Assembly (NCBI GenBank): GCA_035949055.1
Contig: DASZIO010000037.1
Span: 1 to 64,000, forward strand
Direction of reading: 5' to 3'
From: Bog-756 sp035949055
Lineage (GTDB): Bacteria; Actinomycetota; Acidimicrobiia; Acidimicrobiales; RAAP-2
Length of the DNA: 64,000 nt
Below are positions 44,971 to 53,899 of this stretch, piece by piece. How positions within the stretch are numbered: the first letter of the stretch is position 1; each line of letters starts with the position of its first letter. The notes under the pieces were generated by a model. It did not search any database and was not told the origin of the DNA. It was given only the letters and a program-made list of their open reading frames with translations. The position numbers and the translations under genes were made by a program.

Positions 44971-46578
44971 GTGCTGTGGCGCAGGCGGCTGACCATCGTG
45001 GTCAGCGTGGTCGTGGCCGTCGCGGCCGCGCTCGCCTACTCGAAGGTCCAGACGCCCAAGTACCAGTCGACCGCCCTCGTCCAGCAGGGGACCACCACCA
45101 ACGGCAGCAGCGGCACCGGACAGAGCTCCTCACCGGTCAACCTGCCCGATCCCGTCCAGGAGCTGGGCAGTACGGCGGTGCAGGTGCGGGCGGCGAAGAT
45201 CCTGAACGACCCCGACCTGTCGGCGGTGGCATCGGCGGTCACCGGTACGGCCGATGCGAACACCGGCACCTTGACCATCACCGCCAGTGGTTCCGACCCG
45301 GCCCGGGCCCGGGCCGTGGCCCAGGCCTATTCGCAGGCCTATGTGGACCAGATCCAGGCGGTGGTGCTGGCGCAGACCGACAAGATCAACGGGGAGCTGC
45401 AGTCGCTGCAGAACCAGATCTCCCAGCTCAACGGCAAGCCGACCACCCCGGTGACCCAGGCCCAGATCCAGGGTCTCACCAGCTCGTACAGCTCGCTGCA
45501 GACCGAGCTCAGCAACATCACCTTCGGGGAGCCTTACGCCTCGATCCAGGTCGCCGCCGGGCTGCCCGCCAAGCCTTCGGGTCTCAGTCGGTCCAAGCTG
45601 GTCGCCATCGGCGCCCTGGCCGGTCTGCTGGTGGGATGTGGCATCGCCCTCGGACGCGAGCAGTTCGATACGCGCTTGCGGGCCAGCCCGGACATCGAGG
45701 CCATCACCGAGGCGCCGATCCTGGCCGAGCTCCCCCAGGACCACGACGTCAAAGGGGGGAAGGTCTCGATCGCCATGGTGCAGGCCCCCCAGTCGGCCAT
45801 GGCGGAGTCGATCCGAGAACTGCGGACGAGCCTCCGGGTCATCCTCCACGACGCACCCTGTCCGGTCATGGTGGTCACCAGCCCCGAGGCGGGCGACGGG
45901 AAGACCTTCGTGACCGCCAACCTGGCGGCCGCCTGGGCGATGAGCGGGAGCAAGGTCGTCGTGGTCTCCGCCGATTTCCGGCGGCCGCGGCTCGAGGAGA
46001 TCTTCGGGCTCGAGACGACCGGGCTGCCTGGTCTGGCCGACCTCATCCGATCCAACTGGAAGGACGAGGACGAGGGGTCCGAGGCGGCCAGCGCCTTTCG
46101 CCACGCCCGGCAGGCGGAGGGCGCGGACAGGCCCTGGTCACCATCGGTTGCGTCGGACGCCCGCGACACCGTGGGCCGCCCGCCGGTCGGCCGCGCCGAC
46201 AAGTCGTCGGTCGGCTCGCTGCTGGTGGAGAGCGGCATCTGGGGTCTCCAGGTCCTGCCGGCCGGCACCCAGCTCGAGAACCCCAGCGAGCTGTTCGGCA
46301 GCCCGGGGATGCAGCCGGTGCTCGATCAGCTCCCCTTGCTGGCCGATATCGTCCTGATGGACACCCCCCCGGTGCTGGCCGTTCCCGACACCGCCATCCT
46401 GGGGAGCATGGCCTTCGGCGCGGTGGTCGTGGCCTCGGAGGGAAGGACGGGTCGCAGCGACCTCGAGCGGACCGTGCGGCGGCTCGAGGCCACCCACTGT
46501 CGGGTGCTGGGCGTGGCCGCCAACCGGGTCCGCCGCTCGGCCAATGACCCCTACCAGTCCTACGCCCACAAGCAATGA
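44971..46578 (+). CDS. Wzz-type chain-length determinant fused to BY-kinase ATPase
   Basis: The protein has 535 residues from GTG at 44971. The frame upstream encodes LTLQEFLSVLWRRR, which is the conserved N-terminus of this family, so translation may begin at a CTG at 44947. The two membrane helices are at ~7-25 and ~210-228, with a coiled extracytoplasmic part between. The kinase domain has Walker A (SPEAGDGKT), A' (VVVVSADFRRPR) and Walker B (VLMDTPPVLAVPD). The C-terminus ends YQSYAHKQ, with only two Tyr, so the usual Tyr cluster is almost absent. It sets polysaccharide chain length and export. Confidence 0.9.
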   Translation: MLWRRRLTIVVSVVVAVAAALAYSKVQTPKYQSTALVQQGTTTNGSSGTGQSSSPVNLPDPVQELGSTAVQVRAAKILNDPDLSAVASAVTGTADANTGTLTITASGSDPARARAVAQAYSQAYVDQIQAVVLAQTDKINGELQSLQNQISQLNGKPTTPVTQAQIQGLTSSYSSLQTELSNITFGEPYASIQVAAGLPAKPSGLSRSKLVAIGALAGLLVGCGIALGREQFDTRLRASPDIEAITEAPILAELPQDHDVKGGKVSIAMVQAPQSAMAESIRELRTSLRVILHDAPCPVMVVTSPEAGDGKTFVTANLAAAWAMSGSKVVVVSADFRRPRLEEIFGLETTGLPGLADLIRSNWKDEDEGSEAASAFRHARQAEGADRPWSPSVASDARDTVGRPPVGRADKSSVGSLLVESGIWGLQVLPAGTQLENPSELFGSPGMQPVLDQLPLLADIVLMDTPPVLAVPDTAILGSMAFGAVVVASEGRTGRSDLERTVRRLEATHCRVLGVAANRVRRSANDPYQSYAHKQ

Positions 46579-46642
46579 GGCGGGCGGCGGCGGCCCGGGT
46601 CGGCCGGCCGATCGCCGTGTCGAGCCCGGGAGCAGCCGGCCG

Positions 46643-48553
46643 ATGACACCGAACGTCGACGTGGTGGTGGTGGCGTTCGGCGCACCTGAGTTGCTCGAGG
46701 CCTGCCTCACCACGTTGGGAGACACCTACCCCGTCCTGGTGGTGGACAACTCGTCCGACGCCGGGGTCCGCGCCGTCGCCGAGCACCACGGGGCCAGCTA
46801 CGTCGACCCGGGGGCGAACCTGGGGTTCGCCGGCGGCGTCAATCTGGGCCTGGCCAAGCGCGAGCGGTCCTCCGCCGACGTGTTGTTGCTCAATCCCGAC
46901 GCATCGATCTCGCCCGAGGGAGTGAGCCGGCTGGCGCACTTCCTTCACGCGTCGGACGGCGTGGCCTGCGTCGCACCCACGCAGGTCGACGCCGACGGGC
47001 GGGCGGCTCGCGTCGGCTGGCCCTTCCCCACCCCGATGGGGGCCTGGATCGAAGCGGTGGGCTTCGGCGCCCTGCGCCGCCACGCCGACTTCATGATCGG
47101 CTCGGTCCTGCTCATCCGCGCCACCGCCCTCGACGATGTCGGGCCGTTCGACGAGCGGTTCTTCCTCTACGCCGAGGAGACGGACTGGCAGCAACGGGCC
47201 CGGCGGCTCGGCTGGCGAGCCGCTCTGTGCCGTGAGGTCACCGCCGTCCACGTGGGGGCGGGGACCGGGGGCGACCCCGCCCGACGCGAGGTCCTGTTCC
47301 ATGCCTCGGAGGAGCGCTACGTCCGCAAGTACCACGGACCGCTCGGCTGGTGGCTCTACCGGGCCGGGGCGATGGTCGGCGCGCTCATCCGCGCCCTCGT
47401 CCTCCGGGGTGACCGGAGCCGCCTGGCCGCGGCGCGGTTCCACCTCTACCGCCGCGGTCCGACCACGGTGGGGAGACGGCTCGGGCTGCTGCCGGACGGT
47501 GAGCCGCCGGGGACGGCGTGGGGGGCACCACGGCTCTCGGTCACCCACGTGGTGGTAACCGACGCCTTTGCCGGCGTGGAGCGGTACGTCTGCCGGGTGG
47601 CCGACGAGTTGGCCCGCCGGGGCCACGACGTCACGGTCATCGGCGGGGACCCGCGACGGATGCGGGATGAGCTCGACGACCGGGTGGCCTTCGGGCCCGC
47701 GCGTTCGCTGCCGCAGGCGGCCTGGACCCTCGGCCGGCCGCCTCGCACCGACCTCGTCCATGTGCACATGACCAAGGCCGAGATGGCGGCGTGGCTGGCG
47801 GACCCGCGCCACCGGGCTCCCATCGTCGCCACCCGCCACTTCGCCCGAGAGCGCGGCTCGAGCCCTCCGGCCCGGGCCGCCGCCCGGCTGTGTTCGCGCG
47901 CCTTCGCCCGGGACATCGCCATCAGCCGGTTCGTGGCGGGAACGGTCCGCGGGCCCACCGTCCTCATCCCCAACGGCGTGCCCGAACGCCCGGCGGCCGA
48001 CCTCCGGTCGCCGGTGGTGGTCATGATGCAACGGCTCGACACCGAGAAGCTGCCCGACATCGGCATCCGGGCCTGGGCCCGGTCGAGGCTGGCGGACCGG
48101 GGATGGCGGCTGGTGGTGGCCGGGGTCGGGGACCTCGGCCCGGCCCTGGCCCGCCTGGCCGACGACCTCGGCGTGGCGGGCAGTGTCTGCTTTGCCGGCC
48201 AGGTGGAGGACACCGACCGTTTGCTGTCGGAGGCCTCCATCCTGCTGGCCCCGGCACCGGCCGAGCCGTTCGGGTTGTCGGTGGTGGAGGCCATGGCCCA
48301 CGGTGTCCCGGTGGTGGCGGCCGACGGCGGCGCGCACCGCGAGACCGTCGGCCAGGACGGGGTGCTCGTCCCGGCCGGTGATCCAGAGGCGGCGGCGGCG
48401 GCACTGGTGACGTTGAGTCGGGACCGTGCCCTCCGGCTGGCCGTGGGTGAACGCCTGCGGCGTCGCCAGCAGGAGTTGTTCTCCCTCGAGCGTCACGTCG
48501 ACGAGCTCGAGTCGCTCTACCGGCTCGTCCTGGACGAAGCCGGACCGCGCTAG
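46643..48553 (+). CDS. Two-domain glycosyltransferase: GT2 fused to GT4
   Basis: The protein has 636 residues. The ATG at 46643 follows GGGAGCA; an in-frame start at 46544 would overlap the kinase gene. The N-terminal half is a GT-A family 2 enzyme: VVAFGAPELLEACL, VVDNSSD, NLGFAGGVNLGL, LLLNPDA (DxD-equivalent) and FFLYAEETDWQQRARRLG. The C-terminal half (from ~325) is a GT-B family 4 enzyme with HVVVTDAFAGVERYV and EX7E in EPFGLSVVEAMAHG. It probably adds two successive sugars. Its stop shares a CTAG with the convergent gene's stop. Confidence 0.92.
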   Translation: MTPNVDVVVVAFGAPELLEACLTTLGDTYPVLVVDNSSDAGVRAVAEHHGASYVDPGANLGFAGGVNLGLAKRERSSADVLLLNPDASISPEGVSRLAHFLHASDGVACVAPTQVDADGRAARVGWPFPTPMGAWIEAVGFGALRRHADFMIGSVLLIRATALDDVGPFDERFFLYAEETDWQQRARRLGWRAALCREVTAVHVGAGTGGDPARREVLFHASEERYVRKYHGPLGWWLYRAGAMVGALIRALVLRGDRSRLAAARFHLYRRGPTTVGRRLGLLPDGEPPGTAWGAPRLSVTHVVVTDAFAGVERYVCRVADELARRGHDVTVIGGDPRRMRDELDDRVAFGPARSLPQAAWTLGRPPRTDLVHVHMTKAEMAAWLADPRHRAPIVATRHFARERGSSPPARAAARLCSRAFARDIAISRFVAGTVRGPTVLIPNGVPERPAADLRSPVVVMMQRLDTEKLPDIGIRAWARSRLADRGWRLVVAGVGDLGPALARLADDLGVAGSVCFAGQVEDTDRLLSEASILLAPAPAEPFGLSVVEAMAHGVPVVAADGGAHRETVGQDGVLVPAGDPEAAAAALVTLSRDRALRLAVGERLRRRQQELFSLERHVDELESLYRLVLDEAGPR

Positions 48554-49713
48554 TCGCCGACCCCCGTTCGGGCCGTGTCACGGTACAGAGCCATCTGATC
48601 GCGGGCCACGCTGGCCCACGAGTAGCTGGCCACGCCGGCCAGGCCTCGTTCCCTCAGACGCGCCCAGAGTTCGGGTTCCTCGAGGAACCGGCCGAGGGCG
48701 GCCCGAAGTGATGCCGGATCGTTCGGGGGCACGAGCAGGCCGCTGTCACCGACCACCTCGGGGAGGGCCCCGCTCGCACTGGCGACCACCGGAACGCCGG
48801 ATGCCTGAGCCTCGACGACCACCCGTCCGAATTGCTCCACCCAACCGGGAAGAGGCACCGACGGGACGGCCAGCACGTCGAACCGCGGGTAGACCTCGGG
48901 CAGGGCGGCCTCGTCCACGTGGCCGTGGAACGTGACGCGATCGGCCACACCGAGGCGGCCGGCCAGGCCGGCCAGGTTTTCCGACTCGGGTCCCGCCCCG
49001 AAGACGTCGATGGCGATACGACGATCGGGGGCCGCCGCCTCCAGTAGGACGTCCAGTCCCTTGTGCCGGATGAGCCGACCGACGAACCCGACGCGCAGGG
49101 TTCGACTCGGGGGGCGACGCGGCACCGGCCGGAACCGCTCGACGTCGACCCCGAGCGGTAACAGGACCAGCTCGCCGGCCAGGCCCTTGCGCCGAAGGAT
49201 GAGGCCGGCCTCGCGGTTGCAGGTGTAGGCGCCGGCCGCCCGGGAAAGGGCCCAGCGTTCGAACCAGCGGAAGGGCGGTGGGTAACGCTTGTCGATGTTC
49301 TGGGCCGACGACACCACGAAGGGCGCGCCGGAGGCCCGCAGCCGGATGAGCAGGAGCACCTCGGCCACCGCCAGGCCGAACGGCTCCTCGTGCAGGTCGA
49401 CCAGGTCCCACCGGCGCGAACCGAGCATTCGCCACAGGGGGCGCGGGTCGTAGAGGAACAGGTTGGGATGACGGCCGATGGTCTTGACCGGCACCACGAA
49501 TTCGTCCCCATCGGGAACGAACTCGACGACCGATCCACCCTCCTCCCAGCGGGCCGCGGCCACGAGGGTCAGGTCGGCCCCGAGGTGGCGGAGCTGGCGC
49601 TCACGCTCGCGCCAGGCGGTGACCACCCCGCTCTTCGAGATGCGGAGGACCCGCAGCCCAGGTGCCCGGGCCTTCCCCGGATCGTCCTTCGGAGGCCGTG
49701 ACACGCGGGGCAT
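48550..49713 (-). CDS. Family GT4-like glycosyltransferase
   Basis: The protein has 387 residues from the ATG at 49713; a GTG seven codons upstream lies right after a GGAG and is a weaker choice. It has the GT-B fold: LRVLRISKSGVVTAWRERERQL, TLRVGFVGRLIRHKGLDVLLEA, and EX7E in EQFGRVVVEAQASG. It resembles capsule mannosyl- and hexosyltransferases. It converges with the GT2-GT4 gene (stops overlap by 4 bases). The acetyltransferase stop lies 66 bases upstream on the same strand. Confidence 0.9.
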   Translation of the reverse strand: MPRVSRPPKDDPGKARAPGLRVLRISKSGVVTAWRERERQLRHLGADLTLVAAARWEEGGSVVEFVPDGDEFVVPVKTIGRHPNLFLYDPRPLWRMLGSRRWDLVDLHEEPFGLAVAEVLLLIRLRASGAPFVVSSAQNIDKRYPPPFRWFERWALSRAAGAYTCNREAGLILRRKGLAGELVLLPLGVDVERFRPVPRRPPSRTLRVGFVGRLIRHKGLDVLLEAAAPDRRIAIDVFGAGPESENLAGLAGRLGVADRVTFHGHVDEAALPEVYPRFDVLAVPSVPLPGWVEQFGRVVVEAQASGVPVVASASGALPEVVGDSGLLVPPNDPASLRAALGRFLEEPELWARLRERGLAGVASYSWASVARDQMALYRDTARTGVGD

Positions 49714-49779
49714 GGTACTCGGGGACGGATTCACCTCCGCGGTCCACCGCGGCCGGGGAGATGCAGTAGTGGTGGAGCC

Positions 49780-50427
49780 TCAGCCGGCCGGTGGCGCCGC
49801 GGCGTCGGACCCACGAGTCCGGTGGCGGATGACCCGAGCGGGTATCCCAACGGCCACGCAGTCCGCCGGTAGGTCGCCGGTCACCACGGCGTGCGCGCCC
49901 ACCACGGTGTTGGATCCGATGGTCACACCCTTGGTCACGGTGACCTTTCCCCCGATCCAGACATTGTCGCCGATACGGATGGGCGCGGTGGCCCGGCCCT
50001 GCTCGATGATCGGTGTGGTGGATGAGGAGAACGCGTGGTCGTGGTCGCGGATCGCCACCATCTCGGCGATGAGGCAGTCACGACCGATGGAGATCGCTTG
50101 GTCGGAGGCCAGGGTGCAGCGGTGACCGAACACAGTACGCTCCCCCACCTCGAGCCGGCCGCGGCACTCCAGGGTGAGCCCGTGGTCGAGCACGCAGTGC
50201 GGCCCAAAGCTGACGTGGGCATCTCGGGCCACCAAGAACCGTGCGCCGCGGCCCACGTCGCAACGGGAGCCGAACCGGACGCGGGGATGGCGGAGGCGGG
50301 CGAGCACGAGGCCGGCGCGACGGCGCACGAAGCCCCGGGCCCGATGGAGCACGCCGAAATCCTCACGCGGACCGGCGCGCACCGGCGGGGCACCGACCGC
50401 CTCGGGGCGCCTGCTCGACCGGTCCAC
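49780..50427 (-). CDS. Left-handed beta-helix (hexapeptide-repeat) acyltransferase
   Basis: The protein has 215 residues from a GTG at 50427; the open frame upstream is antisense to nothing recognisable and lacks homology. From ~60 it shows hexapeptide repeats (VARDAHVSFGPHCVLDHGLTLECRG, IGDNVWIGGKVTVTKGVTIGSNTVVGAHAVVTGD in parts), and it ends in CVAVGIPARVIR. The catalytic His is in RDHDHAFSS. It probably acetylates a sugar of the polysaccharide, as in Wzb/WecH-type loci. Confidence 0.88.
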   Translation of the reverse strand: MDRSSRRPEAVGAPPVRAGPREDFGVLHRARGFVRRRAGLVLARLRHPRVRFGSRCDVGRGARFLVARDAHVSFGPHCVLDHGLTLECRGRLEVGERTVFGHRCTLASDQAISIGRDCLIAEMVAIRDHDHAFSSSTTPIIEQGRATAPIRIGDNVWIGGKVTVTKGVTIGSNTVVGAHAVVTGDLPADCVAVGIPARVIRHRTRGSDAAAPPAG

Positions 50428-50494
50428 CCCGGAGACCCTACTGGCGCGCGGCGCGGCCGCAACTGATGCCGGAGAGCGCGACTGCCCGCGGCGT

Positions 50495-52237
50495 TCACCA
50501 CCGGATGGTGGTGGCCGAGTCCGGTACCGCGGAGCCGTTGAACGTCCACATCTCGGGAGGGATGCGGGCCGAGGGGAGGACGGCCATCGATCCGTGGCTG
50601 CCGGGCATCGTGTAGGAGATGTGCACCGTCGAGGTGGTTCCGGCCGCGACGGTGATCGGCGCGGCCAGCACCCAGGTCGGTCCCTCGGCCCCCTTGACGG
50701 CCAACGGGCCGGCACCGGTCATGGTGATGCGCGAGGCCGCGGCGGGCAGGTTGACCCCCACCAGGCCGCGGTAGCCCCCGTAGCTGACCGGTACCCCGGG
50801 GAACGGTCCGGCGATGAACTGCGATTCCCCCGCTGGAGTGTTGTTGACCACGCGGACCGTCATCTGGACCCCGGTGTCGGGGCCGGAGCGAGTCGTGGAT
50901 GCCGTCACCTGGACCGGCACGAACTGGTCGAGCTTGTTGCCGCCCAGATTGATCAACGACACGCCGACCGAGCGCTCGGTGAGGCTGCCACTGGCACCGC
51001 TCGCCACCCAGGCCGCCTGGTCGGCCGGGTTGCTCGACCAGATCATGAGGTGACGACCGGCGACGGCCCCGGACATGGCCTTGGCCAGGGTGGTGATGTC
51101 GATGGTCTGGCCCTGGAGCTGGTCGAGCACGGCTCGCGACAGGGCGCCGAGCTCGTCCTGACGGTCATTGGCATCGGCGGCGTTGTCGGTCAACCCGGCG
51201 TACTGGTCGTGGAGCAGGAATTGCTCGACGTTGTCGGCGCTCACGGTCTGCCCGTCGGCCACCACCGGACCGGTGGCTTCGAGCAGCTGCTGGAGGCCGG
51301 CGACGTCGAGCGCGATCACCCCGTTCACCGGCTGGCCGGTCAGGGTGGTCCACATACGAGCGGCGAGCGGCGCGGTCACGTCGAACTGCGGGGTGAGGCC
51401 CAGGTTGCGCAAGTCGAGACTGGGGTTGAGCCAGCCCCAGTTCCGCTGGAGGTCGCCGGTGACCGGCACGGCCCCGACCGGGAGGGTGTGCTCGCCCGAC
51501 GGCTCGAACGAGCCCATGTGCACCGACCCGTCGGAGGTCGTCGCGGTGCCGACGTCGAGAAAGGCCCCGGATCCGGCGCGCATCTCGGCATTGTTGGACG
51601 CGAGGACGAGGTAGGTCTGGGGCCCCTGGAGGATGGTGGCGACGGCCGCCGATACGTTTGCCGAGTTGGCCAGGCGGGAACGCGCCTCGTCGAGCTGGCC
51701 GATGAACTCGTCGTGCTTCGAGGCGAGCGGCGCCACCAGGGCCTGTGACGGACCGGTGTCGACGCGGGCCAGTTGTCGCCCCGCGGAACGCGAGACGGCG
51801 GACAGGTCTTGCAGCGAGGTGACCCGATCGGGGCCGGCGCCGTGCGGTTGATGGAGCACCCCGTGGACCTGGGTGATGAACGAGGAGCCCACGCCGGACA
51901 CGGCACCGGCCGCCGAGCTCAGGGCCCGCACGGAGCGCAGCTGCCGCCCGACGACCGGGACGATGGTGATCGGGCCGAACAGGGGCGACGACAGGTCGGC
52001 GCTGGCGGCGTCGAACTGGGCGCGCGCGCCCACCAGTCGGTCCACGGAGGCCGTGGAGGTGAGGTCGTCCGGGCCGAGCTCGGACCTCACCTGCTGGAGG
52101 GCGGTCAGGCCTTGCTGATCATGGTGATACGCAGAGACTGCTTTGGCCGCCAGGATCGCCATCCACACCAGAACGACGACGACAGCGGTGCCGCCGATCA
52201 GCCACCTGCGCCGCCGACGGCTGTCTCTCTTGCCCAT
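50495..52237 (-). CDS. DUF4012 membrane-anchored protein of polysaccharide loci
   Basis: The protein has 580 residues from the ATG at 52237 (a GTG at 52246 is an alternative). A basic N-terminus is followed by one membrane helix (WLIGGTAVVVVLVWMAILAAKAV), and the remaining ~540 residues are extracytoplasmic. The family pattern includes YLVLASNNAEMRAGSGAFLDVG and NLGLTPQFDVTAPLAARMW. DUF4012 genes are common in actinobacterial and other gram-positive exopolysaccharide loci; the role is unknown. It is divergent from the sortase gene. Confidence 0.88.
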   Translation of the reverse strand: MGKRDSRRRRRWLIGGTAVVVVLVWMAILAAKAVSAYHHDQQGLTALQQVRSELGPDDLTSTASVDRLVGARAQFDAASADLSSPLFGPITIVPVVGRQLRSVRALSSAAGAVSGVGSSFITQVHGVLHQPHGAGPDRVTSLQDLSAVSRSAGRQLARVDTGPSQALVAPLASKHDEFIGQLDEARSRLANSANVSAAVATILQGPQTYLVLASNNAEMRAGSGAFLDVGTATTSDGSVHMGSFEPSGEHTLPVGAVPVTGDLQRNWGWLNPSLDLRNLGLTPQFDVTAPLAARMWTTLTGQPVNGVIALDVAGLQQLLEATGPVVADGQTVSADNVEQFLLHDQYAGLTDNAADANDRQDELGALSRAVLDQLQGQTIDITTLAKAMSGAVAGRHLMIWSSNPADQAAWVASGASGSLTERSVGVSLINLGGNKLDQFVPVQVTASTTRSGPDTGVQMTVRVVNNTPAGESQFIAGPFPGVPVSYGGYRGLVGVNLPAAASRITMTGAGPLAVKGAEGPTWVLAAPITVAAGTTSTVHISYTMPGSHGSMAVLPSARIPPEMWTFNGSAVPDSATTIRW

Positions 52238-52456
52238 GGCAACCACACGCCACTGTTCGTGCCGGGTATGCGTGCCCTCGCAGGTGCCCGGCGCTCCGGC
52301 GAGACGGACAAGGGCCTGACCGACGCGATGGTACCGGAGGGTCCGAGCGCGCTGGTGTCATACTCCCGGGTCACGTAGGGTGACTCCGCTCACCCGCGGT
52401 GTGGGAAACAGCGACCTGCCCGGGCACTGGCTGCTGCCACCACTAGCATCGTCACG

Positions 52457-53365
52457 GTGTTCACGGCCATCCGGATGGCAGTCGGGCGGGTGGTGTTGGT
52501 CGCCGGAGTGTTGGTGCTCCTGTTCATCCCCTACCTCCTGTGGGGAACGGGACTGCTGACCGCGCAGAGCCAGGCCCGGCTCCGAGCCACGTTCAGCACC
52601 GACCAGCGGTTGGTCAAATCTGTTCCCGCCCAGCACCTCGTGGCGCCCCGAGCCGATGTCAACCCCGAGCCGCCGCAGGTGGCCCCGACCACGGCCGATC
52701 CGCCGGTGGGCAGCCCGGTCGGCACCATCGTGATACCGAAGATCAATCTGTCGATGATGGTGGTGGAGGGAACCGACGAGGCCCAACTGGCCCAAGGACC
52801 GGGCCACTATCCGGGCACACCGCTACCCGGTGAGGCGGGTAACGCGGCCATCGCCGGGCACCGGACCACCTATCTGCACCCGTTCTACAGCCTGGACGCG
52901 TTGGCGCCCGGAGACCCGATCTGGATCACCACCCTCCAGGGGGTCTTCATCTACCGCATGATCCTGCAGCAGGTGGTCAGCCCGACCGATGTGGCGGTGG
53001 TCGACCCCACGCCCGAACCCGAACTCACCCTCACCACCTGCAATCCGCGCTACAGCGCCAGCCAGCGCCTGGTGGTCCACGCCGTGCTGGTAGCGAGCGC
53101 CCTGGCCCATCCCGATCCCGTAGCCGTGGCCGCCACCGTCACTCGTCACAGCACGCCGGTGGAGACGGCGCCGTCCAAGGACTGGCTGGCTGCATCGCTG
53201 TGGGGCGTGGCGGTCGCCGCCCTGATCACCGGGGTGTGGGTCGCAGCCCGCCGGACCCGGCGGGGGGCGCGTGCCTCGGTGATCGTCGGCGGCGCGGTCG
53301 CCTGGCTGGTAGTGGTGTTCTTCTTCTTCCAGTCGGTAGCGCCATTGCTACCGGCCAGCTTCTGA
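52457..53365 (+). CDS. Sortase (class D/E-like) transpeptidase
   Basis: The protein has 302 residues from a GTG at 52457. A membrane helix is at ~10-30, the sortase barrel at ~85-215, and a second helix pair at the C-terminus (~245-300). The active-site His135 is in AGHRTTYLHPF, Cys195 in LTLTTCNPRYS, and the Arg is probably Arg204 downstream of the Cys. The C-terminal extra membrane segments are typical of actinobacterial class E enzymes. It cuts LPxTG-type signals and joins the protein to peptidoglycan. It converges with the LPFTG gene, whose stop lies 8 bases away. Confidence 0.92.
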   Translation: MFTAIRMAVGRVVLVAGVLVLLFIPYLLWGTGLLTAQSQARLRATFSTDQRLVKSVPAQHLVAPRADVNPEPPQVAPTTADPPVGSPVGTIVIPKINLSMMVVEGTDEAQLAQGPGHYPGTPLPGEAGNAAIAGHRTTYLHPFYSLDALAPGDPIWITTLQGVFIYRMILQQVVSPTDVAVVDPTPEPELTLTTCNPRYSASQRLVVHAVLVASALAHPDPVAVAATVTRHSTPVETAPSKDWLAASLWGVAVAALITGVWVAARRTRRGARASVIVGGAVAWLVVVFFFFQSVAPLLPASF

Positions 53366-53373
53366 GGGTCGCC

Positions 53374-53685
53374 TCAGGCGGTGCGGCGGCGGCGGCGGAG
53401 CAGGAGCCCACCGGCCAGCACGCCGGCCACGCCGACGACCGCCATGCCCTCGAAGTCCGCACCGGTGAAGGGAAGACTGGTCGTCCCACCCCCGGGTGTC
53501 GGGTCGTGATGCGGCACGGCCAGTGCCTGACTGGTCGCGTTGCCGGCCACGGTCGGCGTGGTCACGCAACTCGGTTGGGTCATCGATCCCACCGAGGTGC
53601 ATTCGGCTGCACCCGCCGTTCCCGACACCGTGGCGATCGAGGCCACGGCCAATCCAGATGCGACTATCAGTCGTCTTGCCCACAT
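53374..53685 (-). CDS. Small LPFTG-anchored surface protein
   Basis: The protein has 103 residues. The signal peptide ends near SGTAGAAECT. A short ~40-residue mature part follows with two Cys (Cys29 and Cys40). The sorting signal comes next: LPFTG at 71-75, a hydrophobic helix (GMAVVGVAGVLAGGLLL) and a basic tail RRRRRTA. The substrate is almost certainly processed by the adjacent sortase. The mature product would be only ~45 residues, too small for an enzyme, so a tether, structural or adhesive role is likely. Confidence 0.9.
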   Translation of the reverse strand: MWARRLIVASGLAVASIATVSGTAGAAECTSVGSMTQPSCVTTPTVAGNATSQALAVPHHDPTPGGGTTSLPFTGADFEGMAVVGVAGVLAGGLLLRRRRRTA

Positions 53686-53704
53686 AATGGTTGCCCTTCT
53701 TTCC

Positions 53705-53835
53705 GTAGAGGCTGCGCCTCTGCGTTATCCCTTAACCGTTGCCAGCCAGGTAACCGACCTGCAACTGCCCTCTCCCATCTTGGCGCGCCATATGGCCATT
53801 GGCAACGACCCCATGGGGTCAATTCCCCGGTTACC
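53705..53835 (-). ncRNA. Structured 5' leader of the LPFTG gene (candidate)
   Basis: Arms 53749-53756 and 53828-53835 are perfect 8-base complements (GGTAACCG/CGGTTACC). They enclose ~71 bases with a 14-base perfect palindrome (53807-53820) and a 10-base palindrome (53781-53790). A further hairpin (53705-53723) sits just before the ribosome binding site. Together these look like a folded leader. No known riboswitch consensus was matched, so only structure is claimed. Confidence 0.4.
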
Positions 53836-53899
53836 ACTTTGGGTGATTCGGAGCGCGCGGGGCGCGGTATTCAGCCACCGCGCCGGGTCGCTGTCCGGG

